NCBI RefSeq assembly: GCF_000092285.1
Contig: NC_014100.1
Span: forward strand, 310,001 to 374,000
Source of the DNA: Caulobacter segnis ATCC 21756
Lineage (GTDB): Bacteria > Pseudomonadota > Alphaproteobacteria > Caulobacterales > Caulobacteraceae
Length of the DNA: 64,000 nt
Direction of reading: 5' to 3'
The notes below the pieces were generated by a model. That model made no database searches. It was not told the origin of the DNA and saw only the letters and a program-made list of their open reading frames with translations. Within the stretch, counting starts at the first letter, position 1; each line of letters begins with the position of its first letter. The translations under genes and the position numbers were made by a program. Positions 1 to 8,809 of this stretch are shown one piece after another.

Positions 1-178
1 TTTCTACTCTCTCGCGAAGCGGGGGAGGGGGACCGGCCCCCGGGTCGCGCTATGCGCGCCCGAGGACCGGCTCCGCTGGTGGAGGGGGCGCTTTCGGCCT
101 ATATGAACGCCCCCTCCGTCTCGCTGCGTATCCGCAGCGATCCACCTCCCCCGTTTCACGGGTGAGGAAAACAATGAG
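1..178. repeat. GC-rich palindromic intergenic element
   Basis: No gene is visible before the first CDS. The stretch holds runs of GGGGGAGG and CCCCCTCC that pair with one another (for example around 81-90 against 110-119), and ends with a segment at about 150-175 that matches 47806-47831 almost base for base. It is therefore a copy of a dispersed palindromic element also present at 47772-47906. The left edge is cut by the window. Confidence 0.7.
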
Positions 179-182
179 CTGA

Positions 183-1454
183 ATGACCGCCACCCTCCGC
201 ACCCTGAAGAACGGCGTCCGCGTCGTCTGTGATCCGATGCCGGGCCTCGAGACCCTGGCGCTCAGCGTGGTGGCCGGCCGCGGCGCGGCCTATGAGGATC
301 CGGGCCGGTCGGGCTGGTCGCATCTTCTCGAGCACATGGTGTTCAAGGGCGCGGGCCAGCGCTCGGCGCGCGACATCGTCGAGGTGATCGAAAGCGCCGG
401 CGGCTCGATCAACGCCGCCACGGGTTATGAGCGCACCAGCTTCCAGGTGCGGGCGCTGAAGGGCGGCCTGGATCTGGGCATGGACGTGATCGCCGATCTC
501 CTTCGGCGTCCGACTCTGGACCCCGCCGACCTCGCGCGTGAGAAGCAGGTCGTGGCCCAGGAGATCGCCGAAGCGGCCGACGCCCCCGACGACTACGTCT
601 TCGACCTGATCCAGCGCGCCAGCTGGGGCGACCACCCCGTGGGGCGGCCGATCCTGGGCAGCGACGCGACGGTCGAGGCCGCGACGGTCGAGGCCCTGTC
701 CGATTGGCGCGCGGCGCTCTACGCCGCCGACCGGCTCGTCGTCAGCGCCACCGGCGCGGTCGAGGAGGCCGAGCTGATGGCGGCCGCCGAGCGGGCCTTC
801 GGCGACTTGCCGGCGACGCCGGGCGAGGCCGTTCCCGCGGCGGCCGCGTTCGTCGGTGGACCGCAGGCCGAGGCGCGCAAGCTGGAGCAGTCTCACCTGG
901 TCTTCATGCTGCCGGCGTGCGGCTCGCGCGATCAGGACTATTTCGCCCTGCGCATCTTCGCCGAGGTGCTGGGCGGGGGCATGTCCTCGCGCCTGTTCCA
1001 GGAAGCGCGCGAGAAGCGGGGCCTGGCCTACAATATCGACGCCTACGCCGACACCTACGCCGACCACGGCGCGCTGGGGATCTACGCTGGCTGCGCGGCG
1101 TCAGACGCGGTCGAGACCGCCAAGGTCTGCGCCGGCGAGGTCGAGAAGCTGGTCGCCCACATCGACGACGCCGAGCTGGCCCGCGCCAAGGCGCAGTTGA
1201 AGGCTCACATGTTCATGGCCCGCGAGCAGCCGCTGTCGCGGGCGGAGCAGGGGGCGGGGCAGGTGCTGCTGTTCGATCGCCTCTACGCGCCGCGCGAGCT
1301 GGCCGCCGAGGTCGACGCGGTGACCGCCCAGGACGTCGCGCGCCTGGGCCGGCGGTTGCTGGCGGATGGTCACGCCGCGACCGCGGTGCTGGGCGCCAAG
1401 ACCTCGCTGAAGGCGGGCGAGGCGTTCGACAAGACGTTGTTCTCGGCCGCCTGA
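183..1454 (+). CDS. M16 family zinc metallopeptidase (processing-peptidase-like)
   Basis: Predicted zinc endopeptidase of the pitrilysin/mitochondrial processing peptidase family. The inverted zinc motif HxxEH is complete (H47, E50, H51) and a distal Glu at about residue 127 in an EKQVVAQE context supplies the third ligand, so the enzyme looks active. Two M16 halves fill the 423 residues: catalytic domain about 5-150, second domain about 175-345 with the typical GGGMSSRLFQ...REKRGLAY stretch. Length is normal for the bacterial single-chain type. No signal peptide is seen, so it is probably cytoplasmic. The physiological substrate is unknown. ATG start chosen at the family's usual N-terminus; the GNAT gene follows 46 nt downstream on the same strand. 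Confidence 0.93.
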   Translation: MTATLRTLKNGVRVVCDPMPGLETLALSVVAGRGAAYEDPGRSGWSHLLEHMVFKGAGQRSARDIVEVIESAGGSINAATGYERTSFQVRALKGGLDLGMDVIADLLRRPTLDPADLAREKQVVAQEIAEAADAPDDYVFDLIQRASWGDHPVGRPILGSDATVEAATVEALSDWRAALYAADRLVVSATGAVEEAELMAAAERAFGDLPATPGEAVPAAAAFVGGPQAEARKLEQSHLVFMLPACGSRDQDYFALRIFAEVLGGGMSSRLFQEAREKRGLAYNIDAYADTYADHGALGIYAGCAASDAVETAKVCAGEVEKLVAHIDDAELARAKAQLKAHMFMAREQPLSRAEQGAGQVLLFDRLYAPRELAAEVDAVTAQDVARLGRRLLADGHAATAVLGAKTSLKAGEAFDKTLFSAA

Positions 1455-1500
1455 CGGTGGAAGGTGCGGCCGTGATCGATCCCAAGCCTCCGTCGCGCCC

Positions 1501-2073
1501 GTGCTCCCGTCTTTCCTGAAGCCCCGTCCAACGTCGCGCCTGCAGGGGCGGACGGTCTATCTGCGACCGCCCAAGCTGAGCGACCATCGCGCTTGGGCGA
1601 GCTTGCGGGGGCGTTCGCGATCCTTCCTCGAGCCCTGGGAGCCGATCTGGCCCGAGCACGACCTCACCCGCGCCGCCTTTCGCTCGCGCCTGGCCGCCTA
1701 CGCCCGTGAGATAGAGCTGGACGAGGCCTATCCGTTCTTCATCTTCCGCCGCGCCGATGACGCCCTGGTCGGCGGCGTGAGGCTTTTCCACGTGCGACGT
1801 GGCGTCGCCCAGACCGGGACCATCGGCTACTGGATCGGCGAGCCGTTCGCGCGCCAGGGCCACGCGCGCGACGCCGTCGAGACGGTGATCCGCTTCGCCT
1901 TCAAGGGCTTAGGTCTTCATCGCCTCGAAGCCGCCTGCATGCCGGAGAACACGCCCTCGGCCGCGCTCCTGCTGAAATGTGGCTTTTCCGAGGAAGGATA
2001 TGCGCGGGCTTATTTGAAAATTAACGGCGATTGGCGAGACCATCGTCTGTTCGGCCTGGTGGCGCCCGAGTGA
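1501..2073 (+). CDS. GNAT acetyltransferase, RimJ/RimL-like
   Basis: 190-residue GNAT-fold N-acetyltransferase resembling the RimJ/RimL ribosomal-protein alanine acetyltransferases. It has the RTVYLRPP opening strand, the YWIGEPFARQGHARDAV acetyl-CoA-binding loop (Q/R-x-x-G/A type) near residues 117-133, and the LHRLEAACMPEN segment that is typical of RimJ-like enzymes. Start is a GTG with no convincing Shine-Dalgarno sequence, so it may be translationally coupled to the peptidase gene upstream. True substrate (ribosomal protein, other protein or small amine) cannot be told from sequence. Confidence 0.85.
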   Translation: MLPSFLKPRPTSRLQGRTVYLRPPKLSDHRAWASLRGRSRSFLEPWEPIWPEHDLTRAAFRSRLAAYAREIELDEAYPFFIFRRADDALVGGVRLFHVRRGVAQTGTIGYWIGEPFARQGHARDAVETVIRFAFKGLGLHRLEAACMPENTPSAALLLKCGFSEEGYARAYLKINGDWRDHRLFGLVAPE

Positions 2074-2107
2074 GTTGGGGCGTCGCGGCTGACACGGCGG
2101 GACGGGA

Positions 2108-3775
2108 ATGTCTTTTCGGACAGGCGAGCGACGAATCTGGGACACGACCGCGACGCTCGAAGCGTTGGGCGGCGCCGACGTCGCTTTGTGGATCTGGGAG
2201 CCGGAATCCGACCGCCTCCGCCTGAACGGCGCGGCCCGCGCCCTGGGCCTTGGCCCGCTCGCCCCCGAATGCTCCTCCGCCGCCTTCCGCGCCCTGGCCC
2301 TGCCGCAGGACCGCGCCCAGGCCGAGGAAGTCCTCAAAGTCCGTGAACCCGGTCAGCCGGTCGTCGCCCGCTTCCGCGTGCGGGGCGGCGAGGTCTGCCT
2401 TTGGCGCGGCGTCTGGCTGGAGGAGGGCGTTCGCGCCGCCGGCGTGGTCGCCGCCGAAACCAAGTTCTCCGCGTCCGAGCGCTGCGACCTCACGGGTCTG
2501 CTGGACCGCCGTGGCTTCATCGCCCGCGCCCGCGAGCGCCTGGCCGAGCCGGGTCCCCACGAGCTGGTCGTGGCCGACCTGGACCGCCTGCGTCGCCTGA
2601 ACGAGGCCCTGGGCCACGATCGCGCCGACCTCGTCCTGGCCGCCCTGGGCTCGCGCCTCGTCGCCGCCTTCCCTTCCGACGCCGTTCTGGGTCGCATCGG
2701 CGAGGACGAGTTCGCCGTGCTGTGCAAGCCCGACGGCTACGCGCCCGCCGAGATGCTGCGCGAGGCGCTGGAGCAGCCGCTGCGCATCGCCGGCTTCGAC
2801 ATCCATCCCACCCTGTCCGTCGGCGCCGTTTCGGCCGAGGGCGGGCTGGAGACCCCCGATCCGACCGAGCTGCTGCGCCGCGCCGAGCTGGCCGTCGAGG
2901 CCGCCGCCGCCGCCGGTCGTGGCGGCGCGGCCGCCTATGGCCGCTCGATGGAAACCGATGGCCTATCGCGCCTGGCGCTGGAGGCCGACCTGCGCGGCGC
3001 CATCGGCCGCGGCGAGATCATCCCGTACTTCCAGCCCGTCGTGCGCCTGTCGACCGGCGCGCTGTCGGGCTTCGAGGCCCTGGCCCGCTGGATCCACCCG
3101 CGCCGAGGCATGTTGCCGCCGGACGAGTTCCTGCCGCTGATCGAAGAGATGGGGCTGATGAGCGAGCTGGGCGCGCACATGATGCACGCCGCCGCCCGCC
3201 AGCTGTCGATCTGGCGCGCCTGCCACCCGGCGATGAGCGCCATGACCGTCAGCGTCAACCTGTCGACCGGCGAGATCGATCGCGCCGGCCTCGTGGACGA
3301 CGTCGCCCAGACCCTGCGTGACAACAACCTGCCGCGCGGCGCCCTGAAGCTGGAAGTCACCGAAAGCGACATCATGCGCGATCCCGAGCGCGCGGCCACG
3401 GTCCTGAAGACCCTGCGCGAGGCGGGCGCGGGCTTGGCGCTCGACGATTTCGGCACAGGCTTCTCGTCGCTGTCGTACCTGACGCGGCTGCCGTTCGACA
3501 CGCTGAAGATCGACCGCTACTTCGTGCGCACCATGGGCGCCAACGCCGGCTCGGCCAAGATCGTCCGCTCGGTCGTCAAGCTGGGCCAGGACCTCGATCT
3601 CGAGGTCGTGGCCGAGGGGGTCGAGAACGCCGAGATGGCCCGCGCCCTCCAGGGCCTGGGCTGCGACTACGGCCAGGGTTTCGGCTATGCGCCGGCCCTC
3701 TCGCCGCAGGAGGCCGAGGTCTATCTGAACGAGGCCTATGTCGACGGCGCCGCGCCGGTGAAGGCGCGGGGTTAA
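2108..3775 (+). CDS. pdeA: c-di-GMP phosphodiesterase, GGDEF-EAL (PdeA-like)
   Basis: Composite signalling protein of 555 residues: a PAS-like N-terminus (about 15-115), a GGDEF domain whose motif reads GEDEF (198-202), and a C-terminal EAL domain starting near 290 with FEALARW, DDFGTGFSSLSYL, KIDRYFVR and EVVAEGVEN. All EAL catalytic signatures are intact, so c-di-GMP hydrolysis is predicted, while the altered GGDEF motif suggests a GTP-binding allosteric domain rather than a cyclase. Domain order, length and the GEDEF motif match C. crescentus PdeA (CC3396), which CpdR hands to ClpXP at the swarmer-to-stalked transition. The protein ends in Arg-Gly, as I recall for PdeA, whose C-terminus matters for proteolysis. 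Orthology is inferred. Confidence 0.88.
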   Translation: MSFRTGERRIWDTTATLEALGGADVALWIWEPESDRLRLNGAARALGLGPLAPECSSAAFRALALPQDRAQAEEVLKVREPGQPVVARFRVRGGEVCLWRGVWLEEGVRAAGVVAAETKFSASERCDLTGLLDRRGFIARARERLAEPGPHELVVADLDRLRRLNEALGHDRADLVLAALGSRLVAAFPSDAVLGRIGEDEFAVLCKPDGYAPAEMLREALEQPLRIAGFDIHPTLSVGAVSAEGGLETPDPTELLRRAELAVEAAAAAGRGGAAAYGRSMETDGLSRLALEADLRGAIGRGEIIPYFQPVVRLSTGALSGFEALARWIHPRRGMLPPDEFLPLIEEMGLMSELGAHMMHAAARQLSIWRACHPAMSAMTVSVNLSTGEIDRAGLVDDVAQTLRDNNLPRGALKLEVTESDIMRDPERAATVLKTLREAGAGLALDDFGTGFSSLSYLTRLPFDTLKIDRYFVRTMGANAGSAKIVRSVVKLGQDLDLEVVAEGVENAEMARALQGLGCDYGQGFGYAPALSPQEAEVYLNEAYVDGAAPVKARG

Positions 3776-3779
3776 GCCG

Positions 3780-3905
3780 CCAGCGCAGCAGGCCCCCACC
3801 TGACCTGCTTCGCAGGTCGTCCGCCCCCAAGGGTGGCAGAAGGGGATTCTCGGACCTTCTTCCCCCTCCGGGGGAGGAGCGCGAAGCGCGGAGGGGGCGA
3901 GTGAT
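3780..3905. repeat. GC-rich palindromic element
   Basis: Between the convergent pdeA-like gene and yqgE lies a stretch of nested inverted repeats, such as CCTGCTTCGCAGG and TCCCCCTCCGGGGGAGGA followed by GCGCGAAGCGC. It is a diverged relative of the elements at 1-178 and 47772-47906. It could also terminate both genes, but has no T-tract. Confidence 0.6.
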
Positions 3906-3908
3906 CGT

Positions 3909-4499
3909 CTACGCCCGCCCCGCCTGCGCCGACAGGTGGTCGGCGCTGATCCCGAGCTTGGCCAGCGCCCGCGTCCACTTGTGCTCGTGGTCTTCGTCGA
4001 ACAGCAGGCCTTCGTCGGCGTCGCAGATCAGCCAGATGTTGTCGCGCAACTCCTGCTCCAGCTGTCCGGGCCCCCACCCCGCGTAGCCCAGCGCCAGGAT
4101 CGCCTTGCGCGGCCGCCGCATCGGGCTGGCCATGGCGTCGAGCACGTCGCGCGTGGCGGTCAGGCTGAGGCCCTCGGCGATCGGCAGAGACGAGTCCGGC
4201 GAGTGGAAGTCGTCGGTGTGGAGCACGAAGCCACGCTCGCGCTCGATCGGCCCGCCCAGCAGAACCAGGTCGCTCGGCGCCTGTATGTCGGACGTCACGC
4301 CCAGCCGCTCCAGCAGTTCGTAGACGGTCAGGCCCTCCACGGGACGGTTGACCGCCAGGCCCATGGCCTGCTCCTCGTCGTGAGCGCAGAGATAGAGCAC
4401 GGCCCGCTCAAAGCGCGGGTCCTCGATGCCGGGCATCGCCACCAGAAGGCGTCCGGTCAGGAACTCGCCCTCGTCCTCGTCGTCGATCACGCTCGCCAT
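3909..4499 (-). CDS. YqgE/AlgH family protein (DUF179)
   Basis: 196-residue member of the YqgE/AlgH family. The diagnostic start TGRLLVAMPGIEDPRFERAV (near 16-35) and the GGP and GYAGWGPGQLE motifs further on are all present. The family has a known fold but no settled biochemical role; the AlgH name comes from an alginate regulator in Pseudomonas. The gene is divergent from the peroxiredoxin gene with about 150 nt between start codons. Acidic residues cluster at the N-terminus (DDEDEGE). Start ATG is the only plausible one. Confidence 0.9.
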   Translation of the reverse strand: MASVIDDEDEGEFLTGRLLVAMPGIEDPRFERAVLYLCAHDEEQAMGLAVNRPVEGLTVYELLERLGVTSDIQAPSDLVLLGGPIERERGFVLHTDDFHSPDSSLPIAEGLSLTATRDVLDAMASPMRRPRKAILALGYAGWGPGQLEQELRDNIWLICDADEGLLFDEDHEHKWTRALAKLGISADHLSAQAGRA

Positions 4500-4646
4500 G
4501 AAGAGAGCATTGGCCGTCCGTGTGACGCTTTCAAGTCGCGGCGCTCAGAATCCGCGCCGCGGGTTTCCTAAAACAGCGCCTTGGCGGCGAGGCGGCGCGG
4601 GGATATCTCCAAGCCTCCAGAACGCAACACCAGAGGAACACGGCCC

Positions 4647-5129
4647 ATGGCGATCAAGGTTGGCGACACGCTGCCGGCGGCGACTTTCATGACCAGCACG
4701 GCCGAAGGGCCCGCGCCGATCAGCACCGACGACATCTTCAAGGGCAAGACCGTGGCGCTGTTCGCCGTCCCGGGCGCCTTCACCCCGACCTGCTCGGCCA
4801 AGCACCTGCCTGGCTTCAAAGATCACGCGGCCGACCTGAAGGCCAAGGGCGTCGACACGATCGCGTGCGTCTCGGTCAACGACGTCTTCGTCATGAAGGC
4901 CTGGGGCAAGGACCAGGGCATCGACGGCGAAGTGCTGCTGCTGGCCGACGGCAATGGCGACTTCACCCGCGCCATCGGCCTCGATTTCGACGGCAGCAAG
5001 TTCGGCATGGGCGCGCGCTCGCAGCGCTACTCGCTGATCGCCAAGGACAGCGTCGTCACCCAGCTGAACGTCGAGGAAGCCGGCCAGTTCAAGGTCTCGT
5101 CGGCCGAGTACCTGCTGGAGCAGCTGTAA
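4647..5129 (+). CDS. Peroxiredoxin, Prx5 type
   Basis: 161-residue thiol peroxidase of the peroxiredoxin-5 (redoxin) group, reducing hydrogen and organic peroxides. The peroxidatic cysteine sits in PGAFTPTCS near residue 48 and the downstream HLPGF and KGVDTIACVSVND segments are typical of the family. The start at 4647 is preceded by an AGAGGA ribosome binding site; the in-frame upstream extension to 4581 looks untranslated. It lies beside an OhrR-like peroxide sensor, though the two genes converge, so co-regulation is not implied. Confidence 0.93.
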   Translation: MAIKVGDTLPAATFMTSTAEGPAPISTDDIFKGKTVALFAVPGAFTPTCSAKHLPGFKDHAADLKAKGVDTIACVSVNDVFVMKAWGKDQGIDGEVLLLADGNGDFTRAIGLDFDGSKFGMGARSQRYSLIAKDSVVTQLNVEEAGQFKVSSAEYLLEQL

Positions 5130-5143
5130 GCTCTGTCTGACTT

Positions 5144-5168
5144 TCCTCCCTCGCCGCGCGAGGGAGGA
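5144..5168. terminator. Hairpin between convergent genes
   Basis: Perfect 11-bp inverted repeat TCCTCCCTCGC/GCGAGGGAGGA with a 3-nt loop, placed between the peroxiredoxin stop (5129) and the end of the OhrR-like gene (5180). Probably a shared bidirectional terminator; no clear U-tract on either side. Confidence 0.6.
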
Positions 5169-5179
5169 GATCTTCCGGC

Positions 5180-5602
5180 CTAGTCGGCCGTCACGGCGTC
5201 GCGCAGGGCCTGCACCTGCTTGTTGAGGGCCTCCAGCGCCGCGCCCTCCATGCCCGAGCGTTCCATCAGCAGGTCGCCGAGGCACATCGAGCGTTCCAGC
5301 AGGTCGCGGCCGGCTTTCGTCATGTTCACCTCCACGCGCCGCTCGTCCTCGGCGCTGCGTCGCCGCTCGACCAGGCCCGCGGCCTCCAGCCGCTTGACCA
5401 GCGGCGTGATCGTGCTCGATTCCAGGTCCAGCCGCGCGGCGACGCCGCCGATGGTGGAGCCGTCGGCCTCGCCCAGCGCGTTCAGCACCAGATACTGCGG
5501 ATAGGTCAGGCCAAGCGCGTCCAGCAACGGCTTGTAGGCCCGGGTGATGGCCATGCTGGTGGCGTAGAGGGTGAAGCAGATCTGCTGATCCAGCGGGCGC
5601 AT
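5180..5602 (-). CDS. MarR family regulator, OhrR-like
   Basis: 140-residue winged-helix repressor close to OhrR, the organic hydroperoxide sensor. The N-terminus QQICFTLYATSMAITRAYKP carries a cysteine at position 9 in the place of the reactive OhrR cysteine (about 15-22 in characterised proteins), followed by the LTYPQYLVL helix and the DNA-recognition helix near LESSTITPLVKRLEAAGLV. The distal second cysteine of two-Cys OhrR proteins is not obvious; a CLGD cysteine near residue 107 might serve. GGAG precedes the ATG. The gene is divergent from an exported alpha/beta hydrolase, with two palindromes between them, and probably represses both. Confidence 0.87.
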   Translation of the reverse strand: MRPLDQQICFTLYATSMAITRAYKPLLDALGLTYPQYLVLNALGEADGSTIGGVAARLDLESSTITPLVKRLEAAGLVERRRSAEDERRVEVNMTKAGRDLLERSMCLGDLLMERSGMEGAALEALNKQVQALRDAVTAD

Positions 5603-5648
5603 CGGCGGCGTCTCCTTTTTGACAAACCCTCCTTACCACAAAAAATGA

Positions 5649-5724
5649 TATCGCGATAAAGAAACTTCTGGGCAAGCTCTCGGATCGGGCTTAGCAATCT
5701 CATTGTCGCGATAACGATTATCGC
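5649..5724. promoter_or_regulatory. Two palindromic operator candidates for the OhrR-like repressor
   Basis: Two related palindromes lie in the 144-nt divergent intergenic region: TATCGCGATA at 5649-5658 and GCGATAA-CGA-TTATCGC at 5708-5724. They share the half-site GCGATAA. One lies close to each start codon, as expected when one MarR-type dimer controls both promoters. Confidence 0.65.
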
Positions 5725-5746
5725 AAACAGGAAATGAGGGATCATC

Positions 5747-6718
5747 ATGAGCCAGTCGAACCAAGCTTCTCGCCGCGGTCTGATGACCGCTGGTCTGGGC
5801 CTTGCCGCTGCGGCCGCCGCCGCGCCGCTGGCCGTCCAGGCCGCTTCGCCCAAGGCCGCCGCCACGGCCGCCAAGCCTCGCGCCCAGAGCGGCTACGTCA
5901 CCACCCAGGACGGCGTGCAAATCTTCTACAAGGACTGGGGTCCCAAGGCCGCGCAGCCGATCGTGTTCCACCACGGCTGGCCCTTGTCGTCGGACGACTG
6001 GGACGCCCAGATGATGTTCTTCCTGCTGAAGGGCTATCGGGTCGTCGCCCATGACCGTCGCGGTCACGGTCGCTCGACCCAGACCGACGCCGGCAACGAG
6101 ATGGACACCTACGCCGCCGACGTCATCGCTCTGACGGATCACCTGGACCTGAAGAACGCCATCCACGTCGGCCACTCGACCGGTGGCGGCGAGGCCATCC
6201 ACTACGCCGCCCGCGCCAAGCCGGGCCGCGTGGCCAAGGTCGTGCTGATCGGCGCGGTGCCGCCGATCATGCTGAAGACCGCCGCCAATCCGGGCGGTTT
6301 GCCGATCGAGGTCTTCGACGGCTTCCGCTCGGCCCTGCTGGCCAACCGCGCCCAGTTCTTCCGCGACGTGCCGGAAGGCCCGTTCTACGGTTTCAACCGT
6401 CCGGGCGCGAAGGTCAGCCAAGGCCTGATCGACAACTGGTGGCGCCAGGGCATGACGGGCGGGGCCAAGGCCCACTACGACTGCATCAAGGCCTTCTCGG
6501 AGACGGACTTCACGCCGGACCTGAAGAAGGTCGACGTCCCGGTCCTGATCATGCACGGGGAGGACGACCAGATCGTCCCGATCGCCGACAGCGCCCACCT
6601 GGCCATCAAGCTGGTCAAGAAGGGCACGCTGAAGACCTATCCGGGCCTGCCCCACGGCATGGCGTCCACCCACCCGGATATCATCAACGCCGACCTGCTG
6701 GCCTTCTTCAAGGCGTAG
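5747..6718 (+). CDS. Tat-exported alpha/beta hydrolase (haloperoxidase-like)
   Basis: 323-residue alpha/beta-hydrolase of the non-haem chloroperoxidase/arylesterase group. The N-terminus [20 protein letters not shown] is a twin-arginine signal, so the enzyme is probably periplasmic. The nucleophile elbow is GHSTGG, the oxyanion region [11 protein letters not shown] is canonical, and the Asp ([10 protein letters not shown]) and His ([11 protein letters not shown]) of the triad are visible. Family members hydrolyse esters or peracids; the substrate here is unknown. Its position opposite an OhrR-like sensor suggests induction by organic peroxides. ATG with AGGAAATGAGGG upstream. Confidence 0.9.
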   Translation: MSQSNQASRRGLMTAGLGLAAAAAAAPLAVQAASPKAAATAAKPRAQSGYVTTQDGVQIFYKDWGPKAAQPIVFHHGWPLSSDDWDAQMMFFLLKGYRVVAHDRRGHGRSTQTDAGNEMDTYAADVIALTDHLDLKNAIHVGHSTGGGEAIHYAARAKPGRVAKVVLIGAVPPIMLKTAANPGGLPIEVFDGFRSALLANRAQFFRDVPEGPFYGFNRPGAKVSQGLIDNWWRQGMTGGAKAHYDCIKAFSETDFTPDLKKVDVPVLIMHGEDDQIVPIADSAHLAIKLVKKGTLKTYPGLPHGMASTHPDIINADLLAFFKA

Positions 6719-6735
6719 GGGGCGAGCCCGATCCA

Positions 6736-6851
6736 CCGTCATCCCGCGCTTCATGCGCGGGACCCATGGTTCAGCTTCCACGTGCGAGCTTGAGCTTTCG
6801 CCGCACTTGCGGCGGACAAATGGGTCCCGCGAACAAGTCGCGGGATGACGG
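6736..6851. repeat. Long palindromic element with 13-bp arms
   Basis: A 116-bp element bounded by perfect arms CCGTCATCCCGCG (6736-6748) and CGCGGGATGACGG (6839-6851), with inner pairs such as GGGACCCAT/ATGGGTCCC. It fills the gap between the convergent hydrolase and acyl-CoA dehydrogenase genes. It is a different family from the CCCCCTCC elements. Confidence 0.75.
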
Positions 6852-6868
6852 CTATCGTTCGGGTGAGG

Positions 6869-8626
6869 TTACGCCCCCAGAACCTCGGGCGTCATCGCCT
6901 CGAAATCCGCCGCCCCCAGCATCACCCCCGCCGCCGCGCCCGGGACTTGCGCCAGGACGCTCTCGGCGAACACGCGAGCCAGGGCGCGCTTGCTTTCAGC
7001 CCAGGCCGTGTCGGCCTCGCCGGCCGCCGCCAGGGCGCCCTTGGCCAGCATCCAGCCGCCGACCACGTCGCCCAGCAGCTTCAGATAGGCCGTGGCGCCG
7101 GACAGGGCGTCGGGCATGGCCTTGGCGCGGCGTTCGACCAGCCAGGCGGTGGCGCCGGCGGCGGCGTCCAGGGCGGCCTCCAGGCGCAGGCCGACGGCCT
7201 TCAGGTCGGAGCTCTTCAGGTCTTCGATGGTGTCGCGGATGTCGTCCATCAGGTCGGCGACCGCCTGGCCCTCGCCCAGCGACAGCTTGCGGCCGACCAG
7301 GTCGATGGCCTGGATGCCGTTGGTGCCCTCGTAGATCGGGGCGATGCGGGCGTCGCGATAGTGCTGGGCCGCGCCGGTCTCCTCGATGAAGCCCATGCCG
7401 CCGTGGATCTGCACGCCTTGCGAGGCCACCCAGACGCCGACGTCGGTCGACCAGGCCTTGGCGATGGGCGTGAGCAGCTCCTCGCGCAGCTTGGCGCTGG
7501 TCCGGGTCGTTTCGTCGGCCGCGGCGCGAGCCAGGTCGGCGGCGACGGCGGTCGACAGACAGATGCCGCGGGCGGCCTCGATGTGAGCCTTCATCAGCAC
7601 CAGCGACCGGCGCACGTCCGGATGGTCGAACAGGCGCGAGGGATAGGCGCCGGTCCAGGCCGAGCGGCCCTGGGCGCGCTCCTGGCTGAAGGCCAGCGCC
7701 TGCTGGTAGGCGCGCTCGGCGATGGCGGTCCCCTGCGTCCCGACCTGCAGGCGCGCGGCGTTCATCATCGTGAACATGTTGGGCAGGCCCTGGCCCAGGC
7801 CCCCGACCAGCTCGGCCTTGGCGCCCTCGAACAGCATCACGCAGGTGGGCGAGCCGTGGATGCCGAGCTTGTGCTCCAGCCCGCCGACCCGCAGGCCGTT
7901 GGCTTCGCCAAGCTTGCCGTCGTCGCCGACCAGCACCTTGGGCGCCAGGAACAGCGAGACGCCCTTCACGCCGGGAGGGGCGTCGGGCGTGCGGGCCAGG
8001 ACAAGGTGGACGATGTTGTCGGCCGCGTCGTGGTCGCCCCAGGTGATGTAGATCTTCTGGCCGGTGATCCGCCAGCCGCCCTCGCCGTCGGGCGTCGCCA
8101 TCGTCGTCAGGGCCGCCAGGTCCGAGCCCGCCTGCGGCTCGGTCAGGTTCATCGTGCCTGTCCACTCGCCCGAGACCAGCTTGGGCAGGTACAGCGCCTT
8201 CTGGCGGTCCGAGCCGTGGTGATCCAGCGCTTCGATGGCGCCCAGGCTCAGCATCGGGCAGAGGCCAAAGGCCATGTTGGCGGCCTGGATCATTTCCAGC
8301 ACCGCGACTTCCAGCGTCTTGGGCAGGCCTTGGCCGCCATGCTCGGGCGCGGCCGCGAGGCCCGCCCAGCCGCCTTCGGCGAACTGCTTGTAGGCGTCGG
8401 CGAAGCCCGGAGCGCAGCGGACGACGCCGTTCTCCAGCTTGGCGCCGACCATGTCGCCTTGACGGTTCAGCGGGGCCAGCACGTCGGCCGCGAAAGCGCC
8501 GGCCGCTTCCAGCACGGCCGCCACGGTGTCGGCGTCCGCCTCGGGGAAGGCGTCGGCCAGTCGGTCGAAGCCCGCCGCATGGCGCAGCGAGAAGGCGAGG
8601 TCACGAACGGGGGCGCGGAAGGTCAT
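6869..8626 (-). CDS. Acyl-CoA dehydrogenase, large (DmdC/FadE-like) type
   Basis: 585-residue FAD flavoenzyme that oxidises acyl-CoA to enoyl-CoA. It has the extra N-terminal segment and the long C-terminal domain of the roughly 590-residue class that includes DmdC. The flavin/substrate signature MNLTEPQAGSDL, the ITWGDHD segment, and the catalytic-loop region YEGTNGIQAIDLVGRKL are visible. Substrate is not predictable; medium-chain fatty acids are likely and 3-methylmercaptopropionyl-CoA is possible. Cytoplasmic. The gene stands alone, with an inverted-repeat element after it and the YceI gene divergent from it. Confidence 0.92.
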   Translation of the reverse strand: MTFRAPVRDLAFSLRHAAGFDRLADAFPEADADTVAAVLEAAGAFAADVLAPLNRQGDMVGAKLENGVVRCAPGFADAYKQFAEGGWAGLAAAPEHGGQGLPKTLEVAVLEMIQAANMAFGLCPMLSLGAIEALDHHGSDRQKALYLPKLVSGEWTGTMNLTEPQAGSDLAALTTMATPDGEGGWRITGQKIYITWGDHDAADNIVHLVLARTPDAPPGVKGVSLFLAPKVLVGDDGKLGEANGLRVGGLEHKLGIHGSPTCVMLFEGAKAELVGGLGQGLPNMFTMMNAARLQVGTQGTAIAERAYQQALAFSQERAQGRSAWTGAYPSRLFDHPDVRRSLVLMKAHIEAARGICLSTAVAADLARAAADETTRTSAKLREELLTPIAKAWSTDVGVWVASQGVQIHGGMGFIEETGAAQHYRDARIAPIYEGTNGIQAIDLVGRKLSLGEGQAVADLMDDIRDTIEDLKSSDLKAVGLRLEAALDAAAGATAWLVERRAKAMPDALSGATAYLKLLGDVVGGWMLAKGALAAAGEADTAWAESKRALARVFAESVLAQVPGAAAGVMLGAADFEAMTPEVLGA

Positions 8627-8809
8627 GGCCGACGAAGCTCCAGGTTATCGGCGTTTCTTTAGGCGCGTGGGCTCGCCGCGCAAAGCCGGCCACAGATTTG
8701 TTCGTCAGGTAACGATCTCGTGATCCGGGAGGCCTTCAAAGCTATGCTGGAGTGACTAAGTCGGGGGAACCGTAACTAGTTCTGTTCTAGTTCGAAGGAG
8801 ATACTTCCG

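Noticed and set aside
6845..8662. 605-codon plus-strand frame opposite the acyl-CoA dehydrogenase
   Set aside because: Same artefact of high GC3; the minus-strand product has full family motifs and the plus-strand one has none.
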